Shown: positions 18,331-29,953, counted from the first letter of the stretch. The stretch is 64,000 bases of DNA from Arcobacter suis CECT 7833 (GCF_003544815.1 NZ_CP032100.1:2108001-2172000); one strand, 5' to 3'. Notes: a model not told the origin generated them from the sequence alone. Numbers and translations are program-made.

Positions 18331-19665
18331 TTAATTTTGCTCATTTATTTTCTGAAGTTTTTCTATTATTTCTTGAAAATCGTCATTTTCTGATTTTTCA
18401 TCATTTCCAAGCAAGTATTTCAACATAAGTTCATCTTTAGTTAAAAACTCTTTTTCATCATTCTTTATATTAATCTTCTTAGAAGTTAAATCAATATCAT
18501 TATACTTTTGGGTAAATTGTGTTGTATCTAAATATTGAGATTGATATTCTTCATTTTTATAAGCCATTAATTCTGCCGTTCTTGCTTCTTTTAATTCTTT
18601 AATCCAACCATTTTTTTCAGTTCCAAAGTTTTCGCTTTGTTTTACATCATAAAATGAACCATTTTGATAATCTATTGATAATACTAAATCTGGTACTGAA
18701 TCAAATCCATTTTTAGCTAGTTTTTTTAAATCTGCTGTATCAGCTGAAATTATCATCATTTTATGATCATTAGGCATCTTTGAATTTTCATTAATCTTTT
18801 TAGCATAGAGTTGAGCGATATCTGTTCCATCTGGAGTTATAAACTTTCCATCTTTTATCTCTAAATCTTTTAATGTATATCCTGTCGCATCTTTTATAGT
18901 TTGAACTAAACTATATTTTGAACCTGATGCACCATTATATTGACTTGAATCATCTGAACGACTTGATTTAATATGTAAAAATAATTGTTTAGCATTATCA
19001 GCTGTATTTATAACATCTTCAATAGATTTAGCAAGAGTTTCATCATCAGTTCCAGTTACAGTTACTTTTAGAGTATTTGGATCAATTGTAAATGAAAGCT
19101 TTGTATCTTTGGGAATTGAAATATTATATTTATTTAACAAAGATTGAAATTGTCCATTTACTTTTTCTCTATTATATGCTTTTTCTTCTGCTACATCCAC
19201 ATCACCAAAAAGTGGTGGTTCATTTCTTAAAAGTGCATCTGCGAAAGCAAACATTTTTCTGTCTTTTAAATAGTGTATCTCTGCACTATAAGCAATTTCT
19301 CTTTCGTGTTTAGTTAAACCTTGAATATAATAAGGAGAACTTTGATCAAAATATTTATCCAAAATATGGGCAGGAGGATAATCAAATTTTTTATTTTCTT
19401 CATTCATTTTTGAATAATGTTCTTCTAAGATTTTAACTTGTCTTGCTTCTTCAAGATTAACATAACCATTTCTTGCTTGAATAACAGTTTTTTCTTCCAA
19501 TGAATTTAATAAACTTGTTGTATTAGATGTAGCATTCGTACTTATATTTACACTAACTGCTTCATTTGATTTATTGCTTGAACTATTGGTATCATCTATT
19601 TTAGTTACTTTTATTGCACCATTTAGTGAAGTAAATGATTGTAGTGAATTTGAATTTATAGTCAT
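18331..19665 (-). CDS. Putative flagellar-secreted protein, large paralogue 2
   Basis: 444 aa tandem duplicate of the gene at 16924-18279, with the same N-terminal start (MTINSN, then LNGAIKVT), the same core blocks and the same C-terminal LMLKYLLG motif. Residues 95-160 are the most diverged part. The ribosome-binding site and first codons of the two genes are nearly identical, so the duplication includes the translation start. No Sec signal, so export through the flagellar apparatus is likely but inferred. It is the first gene of the accessory run. Confidence 0.8.
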   Translation of the reverse strand: MTINSNSLQSFTSLNGAIKVTKIDDTNSSSNKSNEAVSVNISTNATSNTTSLLNSLEEKTVIQARNGYVNLEEARQVKILEEHYSKMNEENKKFDYPPAHILDKYFDQSSPYYIQGLTKHEREIAYSAEIHYLKDRKMFAFADALLRNEPPLFGDVDVAEEKAYNREKVNGQFQSLLNKYNISIPKDTKLSFTIDPNTLKVTVTGTDDETLAKSIEDVINTADNAKQLFLHIKSSRSDDSSQYNGASGSKYSLVQTIKDATGYTLKDLEIKDGKFITPDGTDIAQLYAKKINENSKMPNDHKMMIISADTADLKKLAKNGFDSVPDLVLSIDYQNGSFYDVKQSENFGTEKNGWIKELKEARTAELMAYKNEEYQSQYLDTTQFTQKYNDIDLTSKKINIKNDEKEFLTKDELMLKYLLGNDEKSENDDFQEIIEKLQKINEQN

Positions 19666-19808
19666 AAATAATCCTTTTTTTTACAATTCTTAATATTAGT
19701 TTAATAATATTATTATCTTGCTTTATTATTTCTTAGCACTTCCATACAAATATTTAAATATCATAATAATAAAAATTTAATCGCTTTTTGTTAAAGGGAA
19801 AAGCTAAA

Positions 19809-19833
19809 CTAAACTCTTTTTGAACAAACTTCA
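19809..19833. repeat. 25-bp direct repeat, right copy (yigZ 5'-end remnant)
   Basis: Exact copy of 16859-16883, now non-coding because the yigZ start codon is replaced (ATG has become TTG on the minus strand) and the frame is not continued. It suggests that yigZ and tlyA were once adjacent and divergent. Confidence 0.9.
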
Positions 19834-19835
19834 AC

Positions 19836-19841
19836 TATAAT
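19836..19841 (+). promoter_or_regulatory. TATAAT -10 box directly before tlyA, possible leaderless start
   Basis: A perfect TATAAT ends 7 bp before the tlyA ATG and no Shine-Dalgarno-like sequence lies between (the bases are TGCCCCC). Transcription from this box would start at or next to the A of the ATG. Confidence 0.45.
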
Positions 19842-19848
19842 TGCCCCC

Positions 19849-20559
19849 ATGAGATTAGATTTATATTTAACACAAACCTTTAATATTCAAAGCCGTAACA
19901 AAGCCCTTGAACTAATAAAATCAGATAAAGTTAAAATTGATGGTGCAATTACATCAAAACCATCTTTTAATGTTGAGCAAAATCATAAAATTGAAATTTT
20001 AGAAGATGATTTTTATGTATCACGAGCTGCTTATAAACTAAAATACTTTTTACAAGAACTAAAACATTTTGATTTAAAAAACAAAAATACCCTTGATATT
20101 GGAAGTAGTACTGGTGGATTTACACAAGTTTTACTTGAAAATGAAGTAATAAGCGTAACTTGTGTAGATGTTGGTTCAAACCAACTTCACGAAAGAATCA
20201 AACATAATCCTAAAATCACTTTTTTTGAAAATACAGATATTAGAAACTTTCAAAGTGAAAATATATTTGAAATCGTAACTTGTGATGTTTCATTTATCTC
20301 TATTTTAAATATCTTAAATGATATAAATCGTTTAGCTTCGAAAGATATAATTATTTTATTTAAACCTCAGTTTGAAGTTGGAACAAATGTAAAAAGAGAT
20401 AAAAAAGGTGTGGTAAAAGATAAAAATGCCATTTTAAAAGCAAGACAAAAATTTGTAGATTCGACACTTGCATTAAACTGGAATCTAAAATATTCAAGCA
20501 TGAGTAAACTACAAGGGAAAGATGGAAATGAAGAAGAGCTCTTCTATTTTAGTAAATAA
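19849..20559 (+). CDS. tlyA: TlyA-family rRNA 2'-O-methyltransferase
   Basis: 236 aa. An N-terminal S4 RNA-binding domain (residues 1-60, MRLDLYLTQ and KIDGAITSKPSF) is followed by an FtsJ-type SAM methyltransferase (LDIGSSTGGFTQVLL near residue 80; CDVSFISI; FKPQFEVG). Family members methylate cytidine 2'-OH in 16S and/or 23S rRNA and govern capreomycin sensitivity; the older name is hemolysin A. The ATG at 19849 fits the family N-terminus although no SD is present. ribF overlaps its 3' end by 38 bp in another frame. Confidence 0.94.
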   Translation: MRLDLYLTQTFNIQSRNKALELIKSDKVKIDGAITSKPSFNVEQNHKIEILEDDFYVSRAAYKLKYFLQELKHFDLKNKNTLDIGSSTGGFTQVLLENEVISVTCVDVGSNQLHERIKHNPKITFFENTDIRNFQSENIFEIVTCDVSFISILNILNDINRLASKDIIILFKPQFEVGTNVKRDKKGVVKDKNAILKARQKFVDSTLALNWNLKYSSMSKLQGKDGNEEELFYFSK

Positions 20560-21373
20560 AAATACAATAACTTCTATTGCAATTGGAGGTTTTGATGGAA
20601 TGCACATAGCCCATCAAGAACTTTTCAAAAACTTAGATGATACTGGTGCAATTGTATCAATAGAATCAGGTTATGCAAATCTAACTCCGAAAAGATACCG
20701 ACAAGAATATAGCATTTATCCTATTTATTATTTTTTTTTGGAAAATATCAGACATCTTGAAGGTAATGAATTTATAAAACTTCTAAAAGAAGAGTTTCCA
20801 AATCTAAAAAAAATAGTTGTTGGTTTTGATTTTTGTTTTGGGAAAAATAGAAAATATTGTATTGAAAAACTAAAAGAACTTTTCGAGGGCAAAGTAATAG
20901 TTATTGATGAAATAAAACTAAATAATATTGCTGTTCATTCAAGAATTATAAGAGATTATATAAAAGCTGGTGATATAAAAATGGCAAATAAACTTTTAGG
21001 AAAAGAGTATAAAATTTATGGTCAACAAATCAAAGGACAAGGATTAGGAGCAAAAAGTTTTGTTCCAACAATAAACCTAAAAGTTGATGAATTTTTACTT
21101 CCAAATGAGGGAGTTTATATCACTAAAACTATTTTAGATGACAAAGAGTTTAATTCCATTACTTTTTTAGGGCATAGAGTTACAACTGATGGAAGTTATG
21201 CTGTTGAAACTCATATTATTGATGAAGATATCAAAAATAGCGATTATACAACACAAATAAAATTTTATGAGAAACTAAGAGATAATCAAAAATTTGATAG
21301 TTTTGAAGAGTTGAAAAATCAAATTTTAGAAGACATTAATCTTGCAAAAAATTACTTTATTAATATTTATTAA
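20522..21373 (+). CDS. ribF: Bifunctional riboflavin kinase / FAD synthetase
   Basis: 283 aa. The N-terminal nucleotidyltransferase (FAD synthetase) shows IGGFDGMHIAHQELF near residue 20. The C-terminal flavokinase shows GQGLGAKSFVPTINLKV near 175-195 and NEGVYITKT. Makes FMN and FAD from riboflavin. It starts inside tlyA, with AAGGGAAAG just before the ATG, indicating translational coupling; tlyA-ribF overlap is a known Campylobacterota arrangement. The alternative start two codons later (20528) cannot be excluded. Confidence 0.94.
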   Translation: MEMKKSSSILVNKNTITSIAIGGFDGMHIAHQELFKNLDDTGAIVSIESGYANLTPKRYRQEYSIYPIYYFFLENIRHLEGNEFIKLLKEEFPNLKKIVVGFDFCFGKNRKYCIEKLKELFEGKVIVIDEIKLNNIAVHSRIIRDYIKAGDIKMANKLLGKEYKIYGQQIKGQGLGAKSFVPTINLKVDEFLLPNEGVYITKTILDDKEFNSITFLGHRVTTDGSYAVETHIIDEDIKNSDYTTQIKFYEKLRDNQKFDSFEELKNQILEDINLAKNYFINIY

Positions 21374-21397
21374 TATGCATTTAGATAGAATATATGT

Positions 21398-22108
21398 ATG
21401 GTAGATAAAGTATTTAAAAAATCAATTACAAAACAATTCGAATTTGATGAAGAAGTAGCATCAGTATTTGATGATATGTTAAACCGTTCAGTTCCTTTTT
21501 ACAAAGAGATGCAAAGATTATCAATAAATTTTGCGTGCAATTTTTTAGAAGAAAATGATAAAGTTTATGATTTAGGCTGCTCAACTGCTTCAATGCTAAT
21601 AGAACTAAGTAAACATTGTAAAAATAATTTAAAACTAATAGGTATCGATAATTCAAGTGCAATGTTAGATAACGCAGCTAAAAAAGCAAGTGCTTTTGGA
21701 GTTGAATTAGAACTTATAAATGCTGATTTACACGATGTAACTTACGAAAATGCAAAACTTATACTTTCAAACTATACTTTACAATTTATTAGACCTTTAC
21801 AAAGAGAAAAGCTAGTTAAAAAAATATATGATGCATTACAAAATAATGGAATTTTTATTTTTAGTGAAAAAGTTATCTCTTCAAATTCAACACTAAATAA
21901 ACAAAGTATTGATGAATATTATGAATTTAAAAAAACGCAAGGTTACTCAGAATTTGAGATTTCTCAAAAAAGAGAAGCTTTGGAAAATGTATTAATACCA
22001 TACACAGAAGAAGAGAATAAAAAAATGATATTAGATGCTGGATTTAGCCATTGTGAAACTATTTTCAAATGGGTAAATTTTGCAACATTTATAGCAATAA
22101 AAAAATAG
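21398..22108 (+). CDS. cmoA: Carboxy-S-adenosyl-L-methionine synthase
   Basis: 236 aa class I SAM methyltransferase fold. CmoA converts SAM and prephenate to carboxy-SAM, used by CmoB for cmo5U34 in tRNA. Family motifs [13 protein letters not shown] (residues about 24-36), [11 protein letters not shown] and [10 protein letters not shown] are seen, as well as NYTLQFI. cmoB is not in the window. It is in the tlyA-ribF-cmoA-bcp run, 24 bp after ribF. Confidence 0.94.
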   Translation: MVDKVFKKSITKQFEFDEEVASVFDDMLNRSVPFYKEMQRLSINFACNFLEENDKVYDLGCSTASMLIELSKHCKNNLKLIGIDNSSAMLDNAAKKASAFGVELELINADLHDVTYENAKLILSNYTLQFIRPLQREKLVKKIYDALQNNGIFIFSEKVISSNSTLNKQSIDEYYEFKKTQGYSEFEISQKREALENVLIPYTEEENKKMILDAGFSHCETIFKWVNFATFIAIKK

Positions 22109-22125
22109 ATAAAAGGATTTTTATT

Positions 22126-22632
22126 ATGTTAAAAATAGGAGATACAGCACCTAGTTTTTGCGCTGCAAATCAAGATGATGTTGAAATTTGCTCAAGAGAC
22201 TTAGCTGGAAAATGGATAGTTTTATATTTTTATCCAAAAGATCTAACACCAGGTTGTACAACTCAAGCTTGTGATTTTACAGATAAACACTCGTTTTTTG
22301 ATGACTTAGATGCTGTTATTTTAGGTGTTAGTGCAGATGATACTGAAAAACATAGAAAATTTATCGATAAATATGATTTAACAATAACTCTTTTATCAGA
22401 TTCAAGTAAAAAAATGTGCGAAGATTTTGGAGTTTGGCAATTAAAACAATTTATGGGAAAAGAGTTTATGGGAGTTGTTAGAACTACATTTATTATAAAT
22501 CCTGAAGGAAAAATTGCAGCTATTTGGGATAAAGTTAGTGTTAGAAAGAAAAAAAGTGTAAAAGGCGAAAAAATAGAAATTTTACATGTTGATGAAGTTA
22601 GAGCTAAACTTCAAGAATTACAATCAAAATAA
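22126..22632 (+). CDS. bcp: Thioredoxin-dependent peroxiredoxin, Bcp type
   Basis: 168 aa. Reduces peroxides in the cytosol with thioredoxin. The peroxidatic Cys44 and resolving Cys49 are in LTPGCTTQACDF, the atypical 2-Cys arrangement of Bcp/PrxQ; GVVRTTFIINPEG is also family-typical. The frame is open further upstream, but the ATG at 22126 has AAAGGA in front and matches the family N-terminus (MLKIGDTAPSF), so I use it. It lies 17 bp after cmoA. Confidence 0.95.
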   Translation: MLKIGDTAPSFCAANQDDVEICSRDLAGKWIVLYFYPKDLTPGCTTQACDFTDKHSFFDDLDAVILGVSADDTEKHRKFIDKYDLTITLLSDSSKKMCEDFGVWQLKQFMGKEFMGVVRTTFIINPEGKIAAIWDKVSVRKKKSVKGEKIEILHVDEVRAKLQELQSK

Positions 22633-22643
22633 TAGGAAAATCC

Positions 22644-23663
22644 ATGACAAAAATATTTAATAAACTTTTATTAGTAGGTGTTAGTACTTGTTTACTATCA
22701 AATTTAGCTTTTGCACAAGATACAACTTGCTATAAAAATGGTGTTGAAAAACCTTCTTTAATTGAAGATATAACTCTTGATGGTGGTATTTGTAATGGTA
22801 AGTTTTCTTTAAATCAAATGAAAAATAATGGTTGGGATGTATTAGATATTAAAATCAATTCTTCACAAAATAAATTTAACTATACATACTATTTCACAAA
22901 AAATACAAACTCAAATCAAAAAGCTAATAATGTTTTATTAAAAACTTCAATAACAGAACCAACAACAGCAACAAATAAAGAGTTTTCAGTTAAACCAATG
23001 GGTTTAAAAATTGGAAATATTGAAAATAACAAAAGTATAATTCCTATGGGAAATTTGATTATTGGACAAACAGGTATAGTTGTTCATATTTTTGATAATG
23101 ATAAAAGATTAATTGTATCAAATGCAAAAGTTATAAGTTCAGATTTAAATAGTTCAGTTATAGAATTTTTTGAATTTAAAGATTTAACACAAGATGCAAT
23201 TCCTACATCAAATAGAGTTGTAACTACAAATGATATTTTAATTTTAAATTATATGTATAACTCTTCACTTTTAATAACTCCAACTCTTGATTCTTTTCAA
23301 AGTGTAAGAGAAAATTTCAAACTTAATAATTTTGTTCATTCGGATATTTTCGCAGCTAAATTAAAAGTAGATCATAAACCTTATCCAACAAAAGAAGATA
23401 TTCAAAACTTTGCAATTGAACAAAATCTTGGAACAATTTTTATGGTTATTGAAAATAAAGTTTATATCATTGACTCAAAAACATTTACAATATTAGAAAG
23501 TTATGCAATAAATTATGAAAATGCAGAAGCAATAATGCCATTTTATACAAGAGTTGAAGAAATTGAAGAATCAATTTTTAATTTATCATTTTTTGACTTC
23601 TTTTCAGGAGAAAAAAATCTAAGTTATAATGAATATTATAAAAGAATTCTAGGAATAAAATAA
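22644..23663 (+). CDS. Exported protein with plasminogen-binding (PgbA) N-terminal-like domain
   Basis: 339 aa. A clear signal peptide (residues 1-24, ending NLAFAQ) predicts export, and two cysteines follow at about 29 and 50. The body is beta-rich. The order of this gene, glcD and rbn recalls the Helicobacter/Campylobacter pgbA-glcD neighbourhood, and the repeated GxxxHxF and NxxVxVxxLxEF-like segments resemble the PgbA N-terminal domain. Homology is from memory and gene order, not alignment. Plasminogen binding in PgbA maps to C-terminal lysines, so that function should not be assumed here. The stop overlaps glcD by 1 base. Confidence 0.75.
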   Translation: MTKIFNKLLLVGVSTCLLSNLAFAQDTTCYKNGVEKPSLIEDITLDGGICNGKFSLNQMKNNGWDVLDIKINSSQNKFNYTYYFTKNTNSNQKANNVLLKTSITEPTTATNKEFSVKPMGLKIGNIENNKSIIPMGNLIIGQTGIVVHIFDNDKRLIVSNAKVISSDLNSSVIEFFEFKDLTQDAIPTSNRVVTTNDILILNYMYNSSLLITPTLDSFQSVRENFKLNNFVHSDIFAAKLKVDHKPYPTKEDIQNFAIEQNLGTIFMVIENKVYIIDSKTFTILESYAINYENAEAIMPFYTRVEEIEESIFNLSFFDFFSGEKNLSYNEYYKRILGIK

Positions 23664-25051
23664 TGATTGATAAAAAACATTTAGATTATATTACTTCTAT
23701 TGTTGGTGAAGAAAATATAAAAAGTGATAAAGCACATTTAATCGCTTTTTGTTACGATGCAACAAGAACAAGATTTGAGCCAGATGCAGTTGTTTTTCCA
23801 AGACATGAACAAGATATTTCAGATATTTTAAAATATTGTAATGAACATAGAATAATTATTGTGCCAAGAGGTGCTGGTTCAGGATTCACAGGTGGTGCAT
23901 TACCTGCAAGTGGAGGAATTATTCTTTCGCTAGAGCGACATATGAACAAACTACTTGAAATTGATATGGAAAACATGGTTGGAGTTGTTCAACCAGGACT
24001 TATTAATATGCAATTTCAAAAAGCAGTTGAAGAAGTAGGATTATTTTATCCTCCAGATCCAGCAAGTGAAGAATACTCAACACTTGGAGGAAATGTAAGT
24101 GAAAATGCAGGTGGAATGAGAGCTGCAAAATATGGAATTACAAAAGATTATGTAATGGCTTTAAGAGCTGTTCTTCCAAATGGTGATATTATAGTTGCAG
24201 GGAAAAAAACTATTAAAGACGTAGCTGGTTATAACACAGCAGGAATTTTAATAGCAAGTGAAGGAACATTAGCAGTTATCACTGAAATCACATTAAAATT
24301 AATTCCAAAACCAAAATTTAAACAAACATATATGGGTGTTTTTCCAAGCGTTGATAGTGCAATGACAGCTGTATTTAAATCACTTGCAGCTGGAGCAAAT
24401 CCAGTTGCTATGGAATTTTTAGATGCTTTAGTAATCAAAGCATTAAGACAAAAGTTTCCACAAATATCACTACCTGAACATGCAGGTGGAATTTTAGTTG
24501 GAGACGTTGATGCAAGTAGTGAAGCTGAAATAGAATCACAACTTCAAACTTTAAAAGAATCATTTGAAGCATTTGGAGCAACTGATTTTATAATTGCAAA
24601 AGACGAAGAAGAAGGTAAAAAACTTTGGTTTGCAAGACGAAATGCAAGCCCAGCAACGATGATTTATGGAACAAAAAAATTAAATGAAGATATTTCTGTT
24701 CCAAGAAGTAAATTACCAGTTGCTTTAGAGGGAATTTATAAAATCGGTGAAAAATATGGATTTAATGTTCCTTGTTTTGGTCATGCAGGAGATGGAAATA
24801 TCCATGTTAATGTTATGGTAAAAGATAAAAACAATGAAAAAGAGATGGAAGATGGACACAAAGCCATTGAAGAAATTTTCCAATACGTTGTTGATTTAGG
24901 TGGAACTTTAAGTGGGGAACATGGAATTGGAACATCAAAAGCTCCATTTATGCATATTGCATTCACAGAAGCTGAAATGAACCTATTTAGAAATATAAAA
25001 AAAGCATTTGATCCAAATAACATTTTAAATCCATTTAAAATGGGTTTATAA
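23663..25051 (+). CDS. glcD: FAD-linked glycolate/D-lactate oxidase subunit GlcD-type
   Basis: 462 aa. The N-terminal PCMH-type FAD domain contains PRGAGSGFTGGALP (about residues 73-86) and ENAGGMRAAKYG. The C-terminal FAD-oxidase domain carries FGHAGDGNIHVN and SGEHGIG. Family members oxidise glycolate, D-lactate or other 2-hydroxy acids to the 2-oxo acid and pass electrons to an Fe-S partner. No glcE or glcF gene is adjacent. If glycolate is the substrate the product is glyoxylate, which the CoA-lyase operon at 36-42 kb could use. ATG overlaps the previous stop (TAATG). Confidence 0.9.
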   Translation: MIDKKHLDYITSIVGEENIKSDKAHLIAFCYDATRTRFEPDAVVFPRHEQDISDILKYCNEHRIIIVPRGAGSGFTGGALPASGGIILSLERHMNKLLEIDMENMVGVVQPGLINMQFQKAVEEVGLFYPPDPASEEYSTLGGNVSENAGGMRAAKYGITKDYVMALRAVLPNGDIIVAGKKTIKDVAGYNTAGILIASEGTLAVITEITLKLIPKPKFKQTYMGVFPSVDSAMTAVFKSLAAGANPVAMEFLDALVIKALRQKFPQISLPEHAGGILVGDVDASSEAEIESQLQTLKESFEAFGATDFIIAKDEEEGKKLWFARRNASPATMIYGTKKLNEDISVPRSKLPVALEGIYKIGEKYGFNVPCFGHAGDGNIHVNVMVKDKNNEKEMEDGHKAIEEIFQYVVDLGGTLSGEHGIGTSKAPFMHIAFTEAEMNLFRNIKKAFDPNNILNPFKMGL

Positions 25052-25057
25052 AATCAA

Positions 25058-25855
25058 ATGAATAGTTCAAATGGTGAAGATAACTTTCTAAGAAGAACTA
25101 TAAAAAGAGTTGATTCATTTTTTAATGATGACACTACTTATTATGCTGCATCTTTAAGTTTTTTCACTATTTTTTCTATTCTTCCTATAATTGCTTTATT
25201 AATAGCGATTATTTCTTCTTTTTCTGAATTTGAAAACTATTTAGATATTTTTATAAACTATATTTTTAATTTAATAAATCCAACACATTCATCTGAAATA
25301 ATAGACGCTTTAAAAAATTATGTATCAAATTCAAGTAAATTAGGATTTATTGGTATCATTTATATGTTATTTGTATTTATAATGTTTATTAAAGATTACG
25401 AATACATTGTAAATAAAATCCATAAAGCAAAAAGAAAATCTATACAATTTTCTTTTATCTTTTATTCAATATTTATGGCTGTTTTACCACTTATTTTTGC
25501 TTTTTCAAATATTGTAATGTCTTTTTATGAAAGTAATTTTTTTAAAGAAATACTTTCATATACTTTTTCTTGGATAATATTCTTTGCTTTATTTAAATTA
25601 ACTGTGAATAAACACATAGATAATAAAGCAGCTTTAATCTCTTCATTTATTACCCTATTAGCTCTCTCAATCACAAAAAACCTATTTATCTATTATGTAA
25701 TATATAATAAAACATATACAACCATTTATGGCTCTTTATCAACATTATTATTTACTTTTTTTTGGATTTATATTTCTTGGATAATATTTTTGTATGGTGT
25801 AAAAATATGTCATAAATTAAATGTAAGAAGTAAAGAGAATACAATAATCCATTAA
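25058..25855 (+). CDS. YihY/virulence factor BrkB family membrane protein
   Basis: 265 aa with about six membrane helices; starts with a short cytosolic tail containing YYAASLSFFTIFSILPII, the family signature (residues 27-44). Once called ribonuclease BN (rbn), but the membrane family is not that nuclease. Function unsettled; possibly transport. It follows glcD after 6 bp as the last gene of the tlyA-to-rbn run. Confidence 0.88.
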   Translation: MNSSNGEDNFLRRTIKRVDSFFNDDTTYYAASLSFFTIFSILPIIALLIAIISSFSEFENYLDIFINYIFNLINPTHSSEIIDALKNYVSNSSKLGFIGIIYMLFVFIMFIKDYEYIVNKIHKAKRKSIQFSFIFYSIFMAVLPLIFAFSNIVMSFYESNFFKEILSYTFSWIIFFALFKLTVNKHIDNKAALISSFITLLALSITKNLFIYYVIYNKTYTTIYGSLSTLLFTFFWIYISWIIFLYGVKICHKLNVRSKENTIIH

Positions 25856-25894
25856 TAAATAAAGATAGAGCATCAAATTAAAGAAGTAAAAGGG

Positions 25895-25970
25895 TGGTGC
25901 TCACAATCGGAATCGAACCGATAACCTCTTCCTTACCATGGAATTGCTCTACCGTTGGAGCTATGCAAGC
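25895..25970 (-). tRNA. tRNA-Thr (GGT)
   Basis: 76-nt cloverleaf with encoded CCA. The anticodon loop ATGGTAA gives GGT. The acceptor contains two G-T wobbles (GCTTGCA/TGTGAGC). It lies downstream of the rRNA terminator and appears to have its own promoter. Confidence 0.9.
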
Positions 25971-26020
25971 AGAATAAAAAGAAACATATATAAATAAAAG
26001 TATAAAAAACAATAAGATCA

Positions 26021-26029
26021 ATTATAGCA
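26021..26029 (-). promoter_or_regulatory. Extended -10 promoter for tRNA-Thr
   Basis: TGCTATAAT on the minus strand (TG-N-TATAAT) lies about 50 bp before tRNA-Thr and after the rRNA terminator. No good -35 box is visible, which the extended -10 could compensate. Confidence 0.5.
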
Positions 26030-26083
26030 AGATTAATAGGATAAAAAGCAAGCTAAAAACAAGCCCCAGAAAAAAGCGGAGCT

Positions 26084-26137
26084 AAAAAAAAAGCTTCTTC
26101 CTAAAAGAACTTGGAAAGTTCAGATAGGAAAAAGCTT
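26084..26137 (-). terminator. Intrinsic terminator of the rRNA operon
   Basis: On the minus strand a 13-bp stem pairs 26125-26137 with 26091-26103. It encloses a second small hairpin (GAACTT/AAGTTC) and is followed by an uninterrupted seven-T tract. It lies just after 5S rRNA. Confidence 0.85.
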
Positions 26138-26156
26138 AGTGTGTAAAAACTCAAGA

Positions 26157-26273
26157 GCTGGCAGCGGCCTACGTTTCCACCAGGGGACCCGGCAGTATTA
26201 TCGGCGATGAAGTGCTTGACTTCCAGGTTCGGAATGGGACTGGGTATTTCCACTTCTCTATAGCCACCAGCAA
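26157..26273 (-). rRNA. rrf: 5S ribosomal RNA
   Basis: About 117 nt. The conserved core CCGAACCTGGAAGTCAAGC and the terminal complementarity GCTGGTGG / CCGCTGCCAGC are present. Exact ends are approximate to a few bases. Last rRNA gene of the operon. Confidence 0.93.
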
Positions 26274-26274
26274 A

Positions 26275-26316
26275 GTTGAGTGTAAAAAGTAAGAATAGGT
26301 ACTCTTTACACTCAAC
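26275..26316 (-). other. Long hairpin between 23S and 5S rRNA
   Basis: 16-bp stem (26275-26290 against 26301-26316, one internal G-T or mismatch) with a 10-base loop, directly before the 5S 5' end. It probably exposes a processing site in the precursor; it is not followed by a T tract in transcript direction, so it is unlikely to be a terminator. Confidence 0.65.
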
Positions 26317-26337
26317 TCAAACTAGAGTTAAGAAAAA

Positions 26338-26354
26338 ATAATGTTAAAGTCTTT
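26338..26354. repeat. Inverted repeat bracketing 23S rRNA, 3' arm
   Basis: 17 bases perfectly complementary to 29542-29558. In the transcript the two arms would close a stem around the whole 23S precursor, the usual RNase III processing structure. Confidence 0.85.
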
Positions 26355-26436
26355 TGTTCTTTCTAAAAAAAAACACAATGTGTCTTAAAAATATATATAG
26401 TATATATTTAATAAGATAGTAAACCAAAGAATTGTT

Positions 26437-29350
<2,914 letters not shown>

Positions 29351-29677
29351 TAAACAGAATTAAATTCTGTCGCATTTTTGATAATATTCTTTGGCTACTA
29401 TCTTATTAAACATATTATTTAAAATATATCAATAAAATAAGTTGTGTTCTATCTATTTCTAGATAATTAAAATTTTTGTTTTTAATTATTAGTTCTACTT
29501 TGAATAAATTCTCATAGTTCTTTTAATTAAACGAAAAAATTAAAGACTTTAACATTATATTTTTAAATATCATTTTGATTCGAAAATCAAATATAAATTC
29601 AAACTCTATTTGAACTTATATTTAACTTTTTTTCAAGTTTCTTAATTTTAATTATAAACTTCTAAACTATTTAAAGG
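29351..29677 (-). other. Spacer between tRNA-Ala and 23S rRNA
   Basis: 327 bp of very AT-rich transcribed spacer. It contains the 5' arm of the 23S processing stem (29542-29558). No tRNA or ORF is seen. Confidence 0.8.
29542..29558. repeat. Inverted repeat bracketing 23S rRNA, 5' arm
   Basis: Perfect 17-base reverse complement of 26338-26354; see the other arm. Confidence 0.85.
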
Positions 29678-29753
29678 TGGTGGAGAATAGCGGGATCGAA
29701 CCGCTGACCTCCTGCGTGCAAAGCAGGCGCTCTCCCAGCTGAGCTAATTCCCC
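29678..29753 (-). tRNA. tRNA-Ala (TGC)
   Basis: 76 nt, encoded CCA, anticodon TGC and the G3-T70 wobble that identifies tRNA-Ala. Lies in the 16S-23S spacer. Confidence 0.96.
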
Positions 29754-29781
29754 ACACTGATTAATCTTTAAGATTATTTAA

Positions 29782-29858
29782 TGGTGGGCCTATCAGGACT
29801 TGAACCTGAGACCTCACGATTATCAGTCGAGCGCTCTAGCCAGCTGAGCTATAGGCCC
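29782..29858 (-). tRNA. tRNA-Ile (GAT)
   Basis: 77 nt, encoded CCA, anticodon GAT in loop CTGATAA. Lies in the 16S-23S spacer, 28 bp before tRNA-Ala in transcript order. Confidence 0.96.
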
Positions 29859-29953
29859 TTAAACCTATTTTAAATAATCTTTATAAACCGAATATAAAAT
29901 CTCATATATTTTTTAGTTTTAAGTTAAGAAACAAATCTTAACTTAATTCTCTG

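Larger units (their letters stand above)
19666..19848. other. Divergent intergenic region between the accessory block and tlyA
   Basis: 183 bp of AT-rich DNA holding the start regions of the leftward paralogue operon and of tlyA. It contains the right copy of the yigZ-derived direct repeat (19809-19833) and a TATAAT immediately before tlyA. No further ORF is seen. Confidence 0.7.

Noticed and set aside
19775-19793. 19-bp exact match between the tlyA upstream region and glcD (23736-23754)
   Set aside because: AT-rich sequence of this length can recur by chance in 64 kb; no second signal supports a copied fragment, unlike the longer yigZ repeat.
29351-29677. Possible small RNA or extra tRNA in the 16S-23S spacer
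   Set aside because: Beyond the two tRNAs and the processing arm no cloverleaf or stable structure is visible.
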